In this document: piece after piece, positions 28,663 through 38,591 of the stretch
Layout of the letters: the number at the start of each line of letters is the position of its first letter
Numbering within the stretch: position 1 is the first letter of the stretch
Assembly: GCA_900112785.1 (NCBI GenBank)
Contig: FONB01000002.1
Span: 310,001-374,000, forward strand
DNA from: Phytobacter palmae
GTDB taxonomy: Bacteria; Pseudomonadota; Gammaproteobacteria; Enterobacterales; Enterobacteriaceae
Reading direction: 5' to 3'
Length of the DNA: 64,000 nt
The notes under the pieces: model-generated
Database searches by the model: none
What the model was told of the DNA's origin: nothing
What the model saw: only the letters and a program-made list of their open reading frames with translations
Position numbers and translations under genes: made by a program

Positions 28663-29463
28663 ATGGGCCTGTTTGACTGGTTAAAAAGCTTTTTTCGCAC
28701 GCGCCGTTATCCGTGGCCCGCTGTAGATATTACGTTGTCGGGCAATCGTCATCTGCATCTGATTGGCAGCATCCATATGGGTACCCAGGGAATGTCTCCC
28801 CTGCCCGCCCAACTGCTGCAAAAACTGCGCAAAGCCGATGCGCTGATTGTCGAAGCCGATGTCGCCAGCGGCGGTTCACCCTTTGTCGATATTCCCGATA
28901 GTCCGCCCCTGTCAGAACGTCTTAGCCCTGCGCTACTCACCCAGTTGAGAGAGACTATCGAAGGCCTTGATCTGTCGCAGGATGAATTCGAGACGCGCCC
29001 CGCCTGGCATATCGCACTGGTGTTACAGGCCATGCAGGCACAGCGGCTGGGCCTTCGCCCCGACTACGGCATCGATTATCAGTTGCTGCAGGCGGCGCGT
29101 CAGTTTTCAACGCCGGTGATTGAACTGGAAGGTACGGAAAATCAGGTCGCTATTTTGCGTCAGCTGGCGGATGGCGGTCTTGAACTGTTACAGGACACGC
29201 TGACCCACTGGCGTGAAAATGCGCGTCTGCTGCAGGTCATGATGAGCTGGTGGCTGGAATCACCGCCTGCCAGTGAGCCGCTGTCGCTCCCATCAACGTT
29301 CAGTCAGTCGCTGCATGATGTGCTGATGCATCAGCGTAATCGCGCCTGGTGTGAACGGCTGCTGGCGTTGCCCCCGGGGCGTTATGTGGTCGCCGCAGGC
29401 GCACTGCATTTGTACGGTGAAGGGAATTTGCCGTCGCTGTTAGCGCAAAAAAATGGCCAATAA
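28663..29463 (+). CDS. ybaP: TraB/GumN family protein YbaP
   Basis: A 266-aa protein of the TraB/PrgY/GumN family. It shows the two hallmark motifs, IGSIHMG near the start and AGALHLYGEGNLP near the end, thought to form a metal-dependent peptidase-like site. The start at 28663 follows AGGAAG; a longer frame from 28609 is unlikely. Its 3' end overlaps the terminator of the antisense ChiX gene by 17 nt. Confidence 0.9.
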   Translation: MGLFDWLKSFFRTRRYPWPAVDITLSGNRHLHLIGSIHMGTQGMSPLPAQLLQKLRKADALIVEADVASGGSPFVDIPDSPPLSERLSPALLTQLRETIEGLDLSQDEFETRPAWHIALVLQAMQAQRLGLRPDYGIDYQLLQAARQFSTPVIELEGTENQVAILRQLADGGLELLQDTLTHWRENARLLQVMMSWWLESPPASEPLSLPSTFSQSLHDVLMHQRNRAWCERLLALPPGRYVVAAGALHLYGEGNLPSLLAQKNGQ

Positions 29464-29528
29464 GATTATTGGCCCGTCAAAGAGGAATTTCAGTTTTTAT
29501 AGTTATACCGAAGCTCGTGCTTCGGACT
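29447..29528 (-). ncRNA. chiX: Small RNA ChiX (SroB/MicM)
   Basis: An 82-nt Hfq-dependent RNA on the minus strand in its E. coli position between ybaP and ybaK. The seed region complementary to 29472-29491 (reads GAAATTCCTCTTTGACGGGC) equals the E. coli sequence. A terminator stem follows (GGCCAATA / TATTGGCC, 29455-29474) with seven T (29447-29453). The 5' stem is CCGAAGC-ACGA-GCTTCGG, different in bases from the E. coli CCGTCGC stem but same shape. In E. coli it silences chitoporin chiP unless chb mRNA traps it. Confidence 0.92.
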
Positions 29529-29640
29529 AGCGGATTGTCGCTCAAACTTTTCTTCACTGCCAATACTATTGCGCAAGATAGTACTATTTTTGCGTGATAA
29601 AACGGGCGTAAGCTGGTGGCGTGAAATTACTGTGGTTTGA

Positions 29641-30129
<489 letters not shown>

Positions 30130-30163
30130 CAGCGTCTGTGCAGTCGGGGCGTTACTGTCGAAA

Positions 30164-30259
30164 GCAGTTTGAATACGGGCAGCGCGCAGGAACCGGAGCG
30201 TACACAGAGTACGTGGGGGTTCCAGGCACTGCCTGGCTCAAATGACAAACAAAATAGCC
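30164..30259 (+). repeat. Intergenic repeat, copy B (3' of ushA)
   Basis: About 96 bp: GCAGTTT, ACGGGCAGCGCGCA, CGTACACAGAGTACGTG, GCACTGCCTGG, CAAATGACAAAC, AAAATAGCC. Same block order and orientation as copies at 14411 and 43673. Its TAGCC end is 3 nt from the ushA stop codon. Confidence 0.88.
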
Positions 30260-30262
30260 CTG

Positions 30263-31915
30263 TTATTGCCAGCTCACCTCACCTTTCGGCTCGTAAACCC
30301 CCGCATCCAGCGGCGAATTCTGCTCGATATATTGCTTGAGCACTTCGGCATCAATAAAGCCGGTATTAACATAACCCGGTTTATTATCAATGCGCGGATA
30401 GCCATCGCCGCCGGTGGCATTAAAACTTAACGTTGCCAGACGGTAGGTTTTACCCGGGTCAATGGGCTCACCTTTAATTTTCAGGTCGCTGAGTACACCG
30501 TTCTTCGCCACAAACCCGACATTGGCAAACTGCGGATAAGCCCCTGAATCCGGTTTCATTTTCGCTACCGCAGTGAGATAGTCCGTCAACTCTTTACCGC
30601 TCATATCCGCATAGACCAGGGTGTTGCCAAATGGCTGAACTTTCAGCACATCTTTGTAGGTAATATCACCCTCTTCAATGGAATCACGCACACCGCCGCC
30701 GCTCATCACCGCCAGATCGGCATTGGTGCGCGCCATCTGCCCGGCCAGAATCAGACGCGCCAGGTTAGTCTGTACAAAGCGGACTTTACTGCGGTCGCCT
30801 TCGAGGTGGCCGTTGGTATTGCCGATTTTGACTTCCAGCTGCGCTTTACCTTTATTCTGGAAAGGCGTCAGCAGGGAGAGCATTTGCTGGTTTTCCTGGA
30901 TTTCCGGGGTATAGAGTACGCGCTCACTCTTGCCGTTATCGTAAGTGATCTTCTTCTTGAGGTTCACCGGAATCAGTTGATAACGCACCAGCTTCATTTC
31001 ACCATTGCGAAACTCAAAATCTGCACGCCCTACGTACTTGCCCCATTCATGAGCCTGGACAATCCAGATACCATTCTGCCGATCCGGCGCACAGGGCGTA
31101 CCCGGAACGTAATTCACCTGCTTTTTATTCTCCGACGCCATGCACACCGGGTCTTGTGAGTGACCACCCACAATCATCGCCAGCGATCCGGCCGGGAGGC
31201 TTCGCGCCATCTCCACATCGCCCGGCGCATTGGAACCATGCTCACCATTGTCATAGTGCCCCATGTGGGTAGTGGCAAGGATGATGTCCGGCTTCTGGGT
31301 TTGCTGCAGTTCTTCAATCACCAGCTTTGCTTCGTCGGCCGGTTTGCGGAACTCGATATCGGTGAAATACTCGGGATTACCGATTTTTGCCGTGTCATCG
31401 GTGGTTAAACCAATCACGGCAATTTTCAGCCCTTGTCTGTCAAAAATCATCCACGGTTTAAACAGACGCTCGCCGGTGCTTTTCTGGTAAATATTGGCGG
31501 AAAGGAACGGGAATTTTGCCCACTTTTCCTGCTGGCGCAGCACGCTCATGGGATTGTCAAATTCGTGATTCCCCACGGCCATGGCGTCATAGCCAATCAG
31601 GTTCATGCCACGAAAGTCAGGCTCCGCGTCCTGCAGGTCAGATTCCGGCACGCCGGTATTGATATCACCGCCGGAAAGCAGGAGGACGCTGCCGCCTTCG
31701 CCCGCCACCTCTTTGCGAATACCGTCCACCAGCGTTTTCTGTGCCGATAAGCCATATTCACCGTAGTCGTTGCGCCAGAAGTGACCATGATGATCATTGG
31801 TATGAAGGATGGTTATCTTATACGTTTTGTCCTGCTCATAGGCCTGAGCCGAACCACTTGCCAGAGTAAAGGCGGCCAGCAGCGCCAGCACCATGCTCTT
31901 TTTTAACAATTTCAT
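30263..31915 (-). CDS. ushA: Periplasmic UDP-sugar hydrolase / 5'-nucleotidase
   Basis: A 550-aa periplasmic enzyme hydrolysing nucleotides and UDP-sugars. The signal peptide is cleaved after AQA (residue 25). The N-terminal metallophosphatase motifs are HTNDHHGHF, GGDINTG, GNHEFD, TTHMGHY and GGHSQD. The C-terminal substrate domain has GGGVRDSI and SFNATGGDGYPR. Two Cys (PVCMASEN, GTPCAPDR) form the expected disulfide. Length equals E. coli UshA. Confidence 0.98.
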   Translation of the reverse strand: MKLLKKSMVLALLAAFTLASGSAQAYEQDKTYKITILHTNDHHGHFWRNDYGEYGLSAQKTLVDGIRKEVAGEGGSVLLLSGGDINTGVPESDLQDAEPDFRGMNLIGYDAMAVGNHEFDNPMSVLRQQEKWAKFPFLSANIYQKSTGERLFKPWMIFDRQGLKIAVIGLTTDDTAKIGNPEYFTDIEFRKPADEAKLVIEELQQTQKPDIILATTHMGHYDNGEHGSNAPGDVEMARSLPAGSLAMIVGGHSQDPVCMASENKKQVNYVPGTPCAPDRQNGIWIVQAHEWGKYVGRADFEFRNGEMKLVRYQLIPVNLKKKITYDNGKSERVLYTPEIQENQQMLSLLTPFQNKGKAQLEVKIGNTNGHLEGDRSKVRFVQTNLARLILAGQMARTNADLAVMSGGGVRDSIEEGDITYKDVLKVQPFGNTLVYADMSGKELTDYLTAVAKMKPDSGAYPQFANVGFVAKNGVLSDLKIKGEPIDPGKTYRLATLSFNATGGDGYPRIDNKPGYVNTGFIDAEVLKQYIEQNSPLDAGVYEPKGEVSWQ

Positions 31916-32083
31916 GCTTCTCTCCCTGATTCATTAACAAACGCAAAAGTACTGTGCCCGGAAAGAATAGACAAATAAGTTTTCAGAATTGCGACTTCCT
32001 TCAAACCTTATCCGCAGGTATGTTAGCCAGATAACTATTTCAGTTCTGACAATTCTTTCATCGCTAAACCTGACAGAGTATTT

Positions 32084-33304
32084 ATGGCAATCAGTGAAAC
32101 TCCGCAGCCACTGTCCCCATCTTCCGGGGCAGTTCCTAAGGCTCGCACCGCCTTTGGCATACTTGGTGCGATTAGCGTTTCCCATCTGCTTAACGATATG
32201 ATCCAGTCGCTGATTCTGGCGATTTACCCTTTACTGCAAAATGAGTTTTCTCTCTCCTTTTTACAGATTGGGATGATAACCCTGACCTTCCAGCTGTCGT
32301 CATCACTGCTACAGCCGATTGTCGGATACTGGACGGATAAGCATCCGATGCCCTGGTCACTTCCCATCGGCATGTGCTTTACCCTCAGCGGTCTGGTATT
32401 GCTGGCGCTGTCGGGAAGCTTTGAAACGGTGCTGATCGCCGCCGCGCTTGTCGGTACGGGGTCGTCGGTGTTTCATCCTGAATCCTCTCGCGTGGCGCGT
32501 ATGGCCTCGGGCGGCCGTCATGGGCTGGCGCAGTCTATCTTTCAGGTAGGCGGGAATTTCGGTAGCTCACTGGGCCCTCTGCTGGCGGCTATTATCATAG
32601 CCCCTTACGGCAAAGGTAATGTTGCCTGGTTCGTGCTCGCGGCGCTCCTGGCTATCGTGGTACTGGCGCAGGTCAGCCGCTGGTATGCCGCGCAGCACCG
32701 GGTAAACAAGGGGAAATCATCAGCGACGGTAATTAACCCCCTGCCGCGCAGTAAAGTAATTCTGGCGGTTTGCATCCTGTTAGTGCTGATTTTCTCAAAA
32801 TATTTCTATATGGCGAGCATCAGTAGCTATTTCACCTTTTATCTGATGCATAAGTTCGATTTATCCATCCAGAATGCGCAAATTCACCTCTTTATTTTCC
32901 TGTTCGCCGTCGCGGCCGGCACGGTGATTGGCGGGCCTGTCGGCGATAAGATCGGGCGAAAATATGTAATTTGGGGCTCTATCCTCGGCGTTGCGCCCTT
33001 TACCCTGCTTTTACCCTACGCAACCCTGTTCTGGACGGGTGTATTGACGGTGATCATTGGCTTTGTGCTGGCATCTGCGTTTTCTGCCATTCTGGTGTAC
33101 GCTCAGGAGCTGCTTCCAGGGCGTATCGGTATGGTTTCCGGGCTGTTTTTCGGTTTTGCCTTTGGCATGGGTGGCCTTGGAGCGGCTGTGCTTGGGGTTG
33201 TTGCCGACCATACCAGTATTGATCTGGTCTATAAAATCTGTGCTTACCTGCCCTTACTTGGGATATTGACCATATTCCTGCCCGATAATCGCCATAAAGC
33301 GTGA
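32084..33304 (+). CDS. fsr: Fosmidomycin-resistance MFS transporter
   Basis: A 406-aa inner-membrane major-facilitator exporter with about 12 membrane segments. The inter-helix motif GYWTDKHPMPW follows helix 2, and GDKIGRK follows helix 8. It matches E. coli Fsr, which confers fosmidomycin resistance on overexpression. It is divergent from ushA, with 168 bp between the starts. Confidence 0.96.
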   Translation: MAISETPQPLSPSSGAVPKARTAFGILGAISVSHLLNDMIQSLILAIYPLLQNEFSLSFLQIGMITLTFQLSSSLLQPIVGYWTDKHPMPWSLPIGMCFTLSGLVLLALSGSFETVLIAAALVGTGSSVFHPESSRVARMASGGRHGLAQSIFQVGGNFGSSLGPLLAAIIIAPYGKGNVAWFVLAALLAIVVLAQVSRWYAAQHRVNKGKSSATVINPLPRSKVILAVCILLVLIFSKYFYMASISSYFTFYLMHKFDLSIQNAQIHLFIFLFAVAAGTVIGGPVGDKIGRKYVIWGSILGVAPFTLLLPYATLFWTGVLTVIIGFVLASAFSAILVYAQELLPGRIGMVSGLFFGFAFGMGGLGAAVLGVVADHTSIDLVYKICAYLPLLGILTIFLPDNRHKA

Positions 33305-33311
33305 TTTCTCT

Positions 33312-33340
33312 GGGGCCAAAGTCTGGCTTTGGCCCCTTTC
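33312..33340 (+). terminator. Terminator of fsr
   Basis: A perfect 10-bp stem GGGGCCAAAG / CTTTGGCCCC with a 5-nt loop and following TTTCTTCT, 8 nt after the fsr stop. Confidence 0.9.
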
Positions 33341-33536
33341 TTCTCAGATATCTATGCATCTACAGCGGGATCTCTGCTTTCTATGGCCGGGTTACCCTTT
33401 ATTTTCGCCCAAAGTGCCATTTTCCTCAGAATTCAACAATTATTCATAAACACAATGCTTAAAATTGTCATAAACTGTAACCTGGGTTTTGGTTAATAAA
33501 CCAAAATGGATCCACGCATTAACGAAAGGAGACGGA

Positions 33537-35213
33537 ATGCATCACGCCACACCGCTTATCACCACCATTGTCGGCGGGCTTGTTCTCGCTTTTATCCTCG
33601 GCATGCTTGCCAATAAACTTCGAATTTCTCCTCTGGTGGGTTATCTGTTAGCGGGTGTGCTGGCCGGACCTTTTACACCCGGTTTCGTCGCCGATACTAA
33701 GCTGGCACCGGAACTGGCAGAACTTGGCGTGATCCTGCTGATGTTTGGCGTGGGGCTGCATTTCTCTTTAAAGGACCTGATGGCGGTAAAGTCCATCGCC
33801 ATTCCCGGAGCGATAGCGCAAATCGCCGTCGCCACGCTCCTGGGTATGGCGCTCTCCGCAACATTAGGCTGGTCGCTCATGACTGGCATTGTGTTTGGGC
33901 TGTGTCTCTCTACCGCCAGTACCGTGGTGCTGCTGCGCGCGCTTGAGGAGCGGCAACTCATTGATAGCCAGCGCGGGCAAATCGCCATCGGCTGGCTGAT
34001 TGTCGAGGATCTGGTAATGGTCCTGACGCTGGTCCTGCTGCCCGCCGTTGCCGGGATGGTAGAAAAAGGCGACGTGGGGCTGGCGACGCTGGCTGTCGAT
34101 ATGGGAATAACCATCGGCAAAGTGGTCGCCTTTATCGCTATCATGATGCTGGTGGGCCGCCGTCTGGTACCCTGGATTATGGCGCGAAGCGCGGCAACGG
34201 GATCTCGCGAACTCTTTACTCTTTCGGTTCTGGCACTGGCTCTCGGTATCGCTTTTGGCGCGGTTGAGCTCTTTGATGTCTCCTTCGCGCTGGGTGCTTT
34301 CTTCGCCGGGATGGTATTGAACGAGTCAGAACTGAGCCACCGCGCCGCGCACGATACCCTGCCGCTGCGCGATGCCTTTGCGGTGCTCTTCTTTGTTTCC
34401 GTCGGCATGCTGTTTGACCCCATGGTGCTGTTTAATCAACCCCTGGCGGTGCTGGCCACGCTGGCAATTATCATTTTCGGTAAATCGGTTGCCGCTTTTT
34501 TCCTTGTTCGCCTGTTCGGTCACTCGCCGCGTACCGCTCTGACAATCGCCGCCAGCCTGGCGCAAATCGGTGAGTTTGCTTTTATCCTCGCCGGACTGGG
34601 CATGGCGCTGGATTTACTGCCGCAGGCAGGGCAAAACCTGGTGCTGGCTGGGGCAATCCTCTCCATTATGCTGAACCCGGTACTGTTCACATTACTGGAA
34701 AAATACCTCGATAAAACCGAAACGCTGGAAGAGCAAACCCTGGAAGAGGCTATCGAGGAAGAGAAGCAGATCCCGGTGGACATCTGCAATCACGCGCTGC
34801 TGGTTGGCTTTGGTCGTGTCGGCAGCCTGTTAGGCGAGAAGCTAATGGCCCAGGGGATTCCGCTGGTGGTTATTGAGACATCGCGCACCCGCGTGGATGA
34901 ACTGCGCGAGCGTGGTATTCGTGCCGTGTTGGGAAATGCGGCCAACGAGGAGATCATGAATCTCGCGCATCTGGATTGCGCCCGCTGGTTGCTGCTGACG
35001 ATTCCGAACGGCTATGAAGCGGGTGAAATTGTCGCAACGGCGCGCGAGAAATGTCCCAGCATTGAGATTATCGCCCGCGCCCATTATGACGACGAAGTGG
35101 AATATATTATCGAACGTGGGGCAAACCAGGTGGTGATGGGTGAGCGGGAGATTGCGAACACCATGCTGACGTTGCTTGAGAAGCCGCCAGTGGTTGAGTC
35201 GGTGACTGGCTAA
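33537..35213 (+). CDS. ybaL: CPA2-family cation:proton antiporter YbaL
   Basis: A 558-aa inner-membrane antiporter related to KefB/KefC. About twelve N-terminal membrane segments (to residue ~385) include PLVGYLLAGVLAGPF and the acidic transport region VLNESELSH. A cytosolic RCK/TrkA-N domain follows, with Rossmann motif LLVGFGRVGSLLGEKL at about 418-433. The ATG at 33537 has GGAGA upstream and equals the E. coli start. The ions moved are inferred as K+/H+. Confidence 0.94.
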   Translation: MHHATPLITTIVGGLVLAFILGMLANKLRISPLVGYLLAGVLAGPFTPGFVADTKLAPELAELGVILLMFGVGLHFSLKDLMAVKSIAIPGAIAQIAVATLLGMALSATLGWSLMTGIVFGLCLSTASTVVLLRALEERQLIDSQRGQIAIGWLIVEDLVMVLTLVLLPAVAGMVEKGDVGLATLAVDMGITIGKVVAFIAIMMLVGRRLVPWIMARSAATGSRELFTLSVLALALGIAFGAVELFDVSFALGAFFAGMVLNESELSHRAAHDTLPLRDAFAVLFFVSVGMLFDPMVLFNQPLAVLATLAIIIFGKSVAAFFLVRLFGHSPRTALTIAASLAQIGEFAFILAGLGMALDLLPQAGQNLVLAGAILSIMLNPVLFTLLEKYLDKTETLEEQTLEEAIEEEKQIPVDICNHALLVGFGRVGSLLGEKLMAQGIPLVVIETSRTRVDELRERGIRAVLGNAANEEIMNLAHLDCARWLLLTIPNGYEAGEIVATAREKCPSIEIIARAHYDDEVEYIIERGANQVVMGEREIANTMLTLLEKPPVVESVTG

Positions 35214-35238
35214 AGGTATCACACACCTCTGAACCGTT

Positions 35239-35266
35239 GCCCGGATAAGCGCCAGCGCCATCCGGG
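35239..35266. repeat. REP element between ybaL and gsk
   Basis: Single REP palindrome GCCCGGAT...ATCCGGG with AAGCGCCAGCGCC core between convergent gene ends. Confidence 0.7.
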
Positions 35267-35292
35267 AAACTACGGAAAAGCGTTGGGCTGAA

Positions 35293-36597
35293 CTACCGTG
35301 ACCAGTACGACTCTTCCAGACTGTCCTCACGCTCCGGCAGCCCACGGGACAAACGCGGCGCATGCTGGTTCAATACCTGATAGCTCACACGGTTGGCATA
35401 TTTGCAGACCTGCGCCAGCGACGAGTAAGTCAGCCAGGTAAACTTGTGCTTACTGGAGTTTGGCACATTGATACGGTGGTAATTGTTGGCGGTGATATCA
35501 TGCAACAATGCCGCCAGCGCGCCATCTCCCGCCCCGTTGGTATTCATGATTTTTTCCGGGCCGCCCATGTACGGGGCGATATGCGAATAAATGCGCAGCG
35601 GCTGCCGGCAATCTTTATGGCGCATCGCACGACTAAATTCGTACTGATTAAATTCGGCGATAGCGCCTGGCAATAAAGGATGCTGTGTCTTGCGTTTCGC
35701 TTCATCTTCGGTAAATCCGGCCATATACAGCCCCACCGGACCTGCGGTGCACAGCACCAGATCAACCCAGTCCAGCGCCTTATCCGAGGCCAGCAGCGGA
35801 TCGCTTTCGCCGGTCAACGCCTGCGCCTCTTCTTCATTCATTGCCAGAATAGAGACGTGCTCTTTCAGGAAGTGCTGCCACCACTGCGGGTTATCAGCAA
35901 TTACATATTTCGTGCCGAGCGTCAGTACCACCGGCACGTTGTGCTTTTTGGCGTAAGCCACGGCCTGCATGGTAGCTTCCGGCATCGGTTCACCCGGATT
36001 GCAACGTACCAGATAAGAGGTCAGCACCAGGGCGGAGGCTCCGGCAATGACCGATTCTGGAATACTTTCCGGGCGTAGTTGATTCATATGGCCAGGGCTA
36101 ATGGCGAACGTGCGCTCACCCGACTCGCTGATCAGCGTAAAGCAGCGGCCAATTGCGCCTTCAACGCCTTGCAGATAGTTCAGGTCGGTACGGCTTGAAG
36201 TATTGCACAGGTAACGATAGGCATAGCTGCCAATCTCAATATTGCTGCACATCACGCCCAGTAATACCGAGCGGTCATCCGCCAGTACCGAGTAGTTGTG
36301 CATGGTATTGCCGATGGTGCCACCCGCAAACTGGTGGGTTATAAGGTTTTCGCGCACCAGCTCCTGATAAAGCGCCTCGGCCACATCGTCTGCAATTACC
36401 AGCGAATGACCCGCGCTCAGACCGTAACGGGCGATAAACGCATCATCCACTTTCGCTTCGATATCCACCAGCGTCTGGTCAATACCAACAACCCAGGAGG
36501 CACTTGCCTCATTCTCTGGCTGAATTTGCTGCAATAACGGATCGCGAGCGTTAACGGGAAAATAGTGTTTGGATTTACGTTTACCGGGAAATTTCAT
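35293..36597 (-). CDS. gsk: Inosine-guanosine kinase
   Basis: A 434-aa PfkB-family kinase phosphorylating inosine and guanosine to IMP and GMP in purine salvage. The signature with catalytic Asp is NTNGAGDGALAALLHD near the C-terminal third, and GGTIGNTMHN forms the substrate region. The ATG at 36597 (MKFPGKRKS) gives the E. coli length; two upstream Mets in frame are possible but not conserved. The aes gene that lies between gsk and hemH in E. coli is missing; only 62 bp remain. Confidence 0.97.
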   Translation of the reverse strand: MKFPGKRKSKHYFPVNARDPLLQQIQPENEASASWVVGIDQTLVDIEAKVDDAFIARYGLSAGHSLVIADDVAEALYQELVRENLITHQFAGGTIGNTMHNYSVLADDRSVLLGVMCSNIEIGSYAYRYLCNTSSRTDLNYLQGVEGAIGRCFTLISESGERTFAISPGHMNQLRPESIPESVIAGASALVLTSYLVRCNPGEPMPEATMQAVAYAKKHNVPVVLTLGTKYVIADNPQWWQHFLKEHVSILAMNEEEAQALTGESDPLLASDKALDWVDLVLCTAGPVGLYMAGFTEDEAKRKTQHPLLPGAIAEFNQYEFSRAMRHKDCRQPLRIYSHIAPYMGGPEKIMNTNGAGDGALAALLHDITANNYHRINVPNSSKHKFTWLTYSSLAQVCKYANRVSYQVLNQHAPRLSRGLPEREDSLEESYWSR

Positions 36598-36659
36598 GGT
36601 CATTGTTACGGGTGAGTATTGGGCGGAGAATGGTAGCACATTCCCCGCCCGGCAAGCGA

Positions 36660-37622
36660 TTAGCGATATTTCTCCGTCAGACTAACCATCATCTCGATAT
36701 GATCCGGGGAATCATTAAGCGCTGGAATATATTCATATTTCTCACCCCCCGCTTCGAGGAAAAACTCCCGGTTTTGTACGGCGATCTCTTCAAGTGTCTC
36801 AAGGCAATCAGCGGCAAACCCAGGAGACATCACCTGAATATGTTTTATCCCCTTCTCACCAAGCATTTTCATGGTCTCATCGGTGTAGGGCGTCAGCCAG
36901 GGCTCCCGGCCAAAACGAGACTGGAACGTCATCATCACTTTCTCTGGCGGCAACTCCAGCGCTGAAACCAGCTCACGCGTGGTATCCCGGCAGCGCTGTG
37001 GGTAATCGTCACCTTCATCCGCATAGCGTTGCGGAATGCCGTGATAAGAGAGCAGCAGTAAATCAGGTTCGCCATGGCGAGCAAACGAAGCACGGACGCT
37101 ATTTGCCAGCGCGTTGATATAAGCAGGGTCATCCGCATAGTCGCGAATAAACGAGATGCCAGGAATATCACGTTTAGGTGCAAGAATACGCGCAAGTTCG
37201 TCCCATACCGCCGCCACCGTTGAACAGGAGTATTGCGGATAGAGTGGCAGCACGACGATATGTTCAACACCTTGTGACTGTAGTTCCTCCACCGCGCTCG
37301 CCAACGATGGAGAACCATAGCTCATGCCCAGCGCAACGGGAACATCAGGAAGACGCGCAGCCAGCGCAGCTTGCTGTCTACGGCTGTAGACCATCAGCGG
37401 CGAGCCCTCTTCCATCCACACTGACTGATAGAGCTTTGCGACGCGCGGAGAGCGAACAGGCAGAATGACGCCGCGCAGCAACGGCCACCAAAGTAAACGA
37501 GAGGTATCGACGACGCGCTGGTCGCTTAAAAATTGCCGCAAATAGCGCTTAACGGCTTGGGGAGTGGGTGCTTCGGGGGTACCAAGATTGGCCAGCAGAA
37601 TACCTGCTTTCGTCTGACTCAT
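36660..37622 (-). CDS. hemH: Ferrochelatase
   Basis: A 320-aa enzyme inserting Fe(II) into protoporphyrin IX, last step of heme synthesis, at the inner face of the membrane. The catalytic His lies in [21 protein letters not shown] (about residue 194) and the metal/porphyrin region in [17 protein letters not shown]. It follows adk on the same strand with a hairpin between. Confidence 0.97.
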   Translation of the reverse strand: MSQTKAGILLANLGTPEAPTPQAVKRYLRQFLSDQRVVDTSRLLWWPLLRGVILPVRSPRVAKLYQSVWMEEGSPLMVYSRRQQAALAARLPDVPVALGMSYGSPSLASAVEELQSQGVEHIVVLPLYPQYSCSTVAAVWDELARILAPKRDIPGISFIRDYADDPAYINALANSVRASFARHGEPDLLLLSYHGIPQRYADEGDDYPQRCRDTTRELVSALELPPEKVMMTFQSRFGREPWLTPYTDETMKMLGEKGIKHIQVMSPGFAADCLETLEEIAVQNREFFLEAGGEKYEYIPALNDSPDHIEMMVSLTEKYR

Positions 37623-37703
37623 TCGCGCCTCTTAACCATTGAACTGGTTAATGATTGTAACTGAAAAGCGCGTAAACGAAACCAATCACAGCGATTGGAA
37701 GAT

Positions 37704-37727
37704 TATCCCCGGCGGACACCGGGGATA
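37704..37727 (-). terminator. Hairpin after adk
   Basis: A perfect 9-bp stem TATCCCCGG / CCGGGGATA with a 6-nt loop, 7 nt beyond the adk stop. The tail ATCTTCC is only weakly T-rich, so read-through to hemH is possible. Confidence 0.6.
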
Positions 37728-37734
37728 AAGGCGA

Positions 37735-38412
<678 letters not shown>

Positions 38413-38510
38413 TCAAAAAGCGCTAAACGATACCACCAGAATGAGTATGGCTCAAGGAAGGCAGCGGGGCTGAAACGGTTAGTGAGAAAGAATGTTTGAA
38501 ATTGTGGCAG

Positions 38511-38588
38511 CCCCTCTCTCCCGGAAGGGGGGAAAGGGGCACGTTACATGTTGTATTGCCTTGCCCCCTCCGGGGAGAGGGGAAAGTG
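38511..38588. repeat. GC-rich inverted repeat 3' of htpG
   Basis: Two arms of CCCCTCTC-CCCGG-GGGGG type (38511-38540 and 38562-38586) in opposite orientation, each with an internal hairpin, starting 3 nt beyond the htpG stop. Such CTCTCCC-GGGAGAG elements are common intergenic repeats in enterics. They probably act as a transcript-end structure. Confidence 0.65.
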
Positions 38589-38591
38589 AAA

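Noticed and set aside
33641-34423. 260-codon open frame antisense to ybaL
   Set aside because: Low-complexity Ser/Thr/Arg-rich product opposite a strongly conserved gene; a codon-bias shadow with no ribosome binding site.
38511-38588. Possible CRISPR-like repeat after htpG
   Set aside because: Only two inverted, not direct, copies and no regular spacers; fits an intergenic palindromic repeat.
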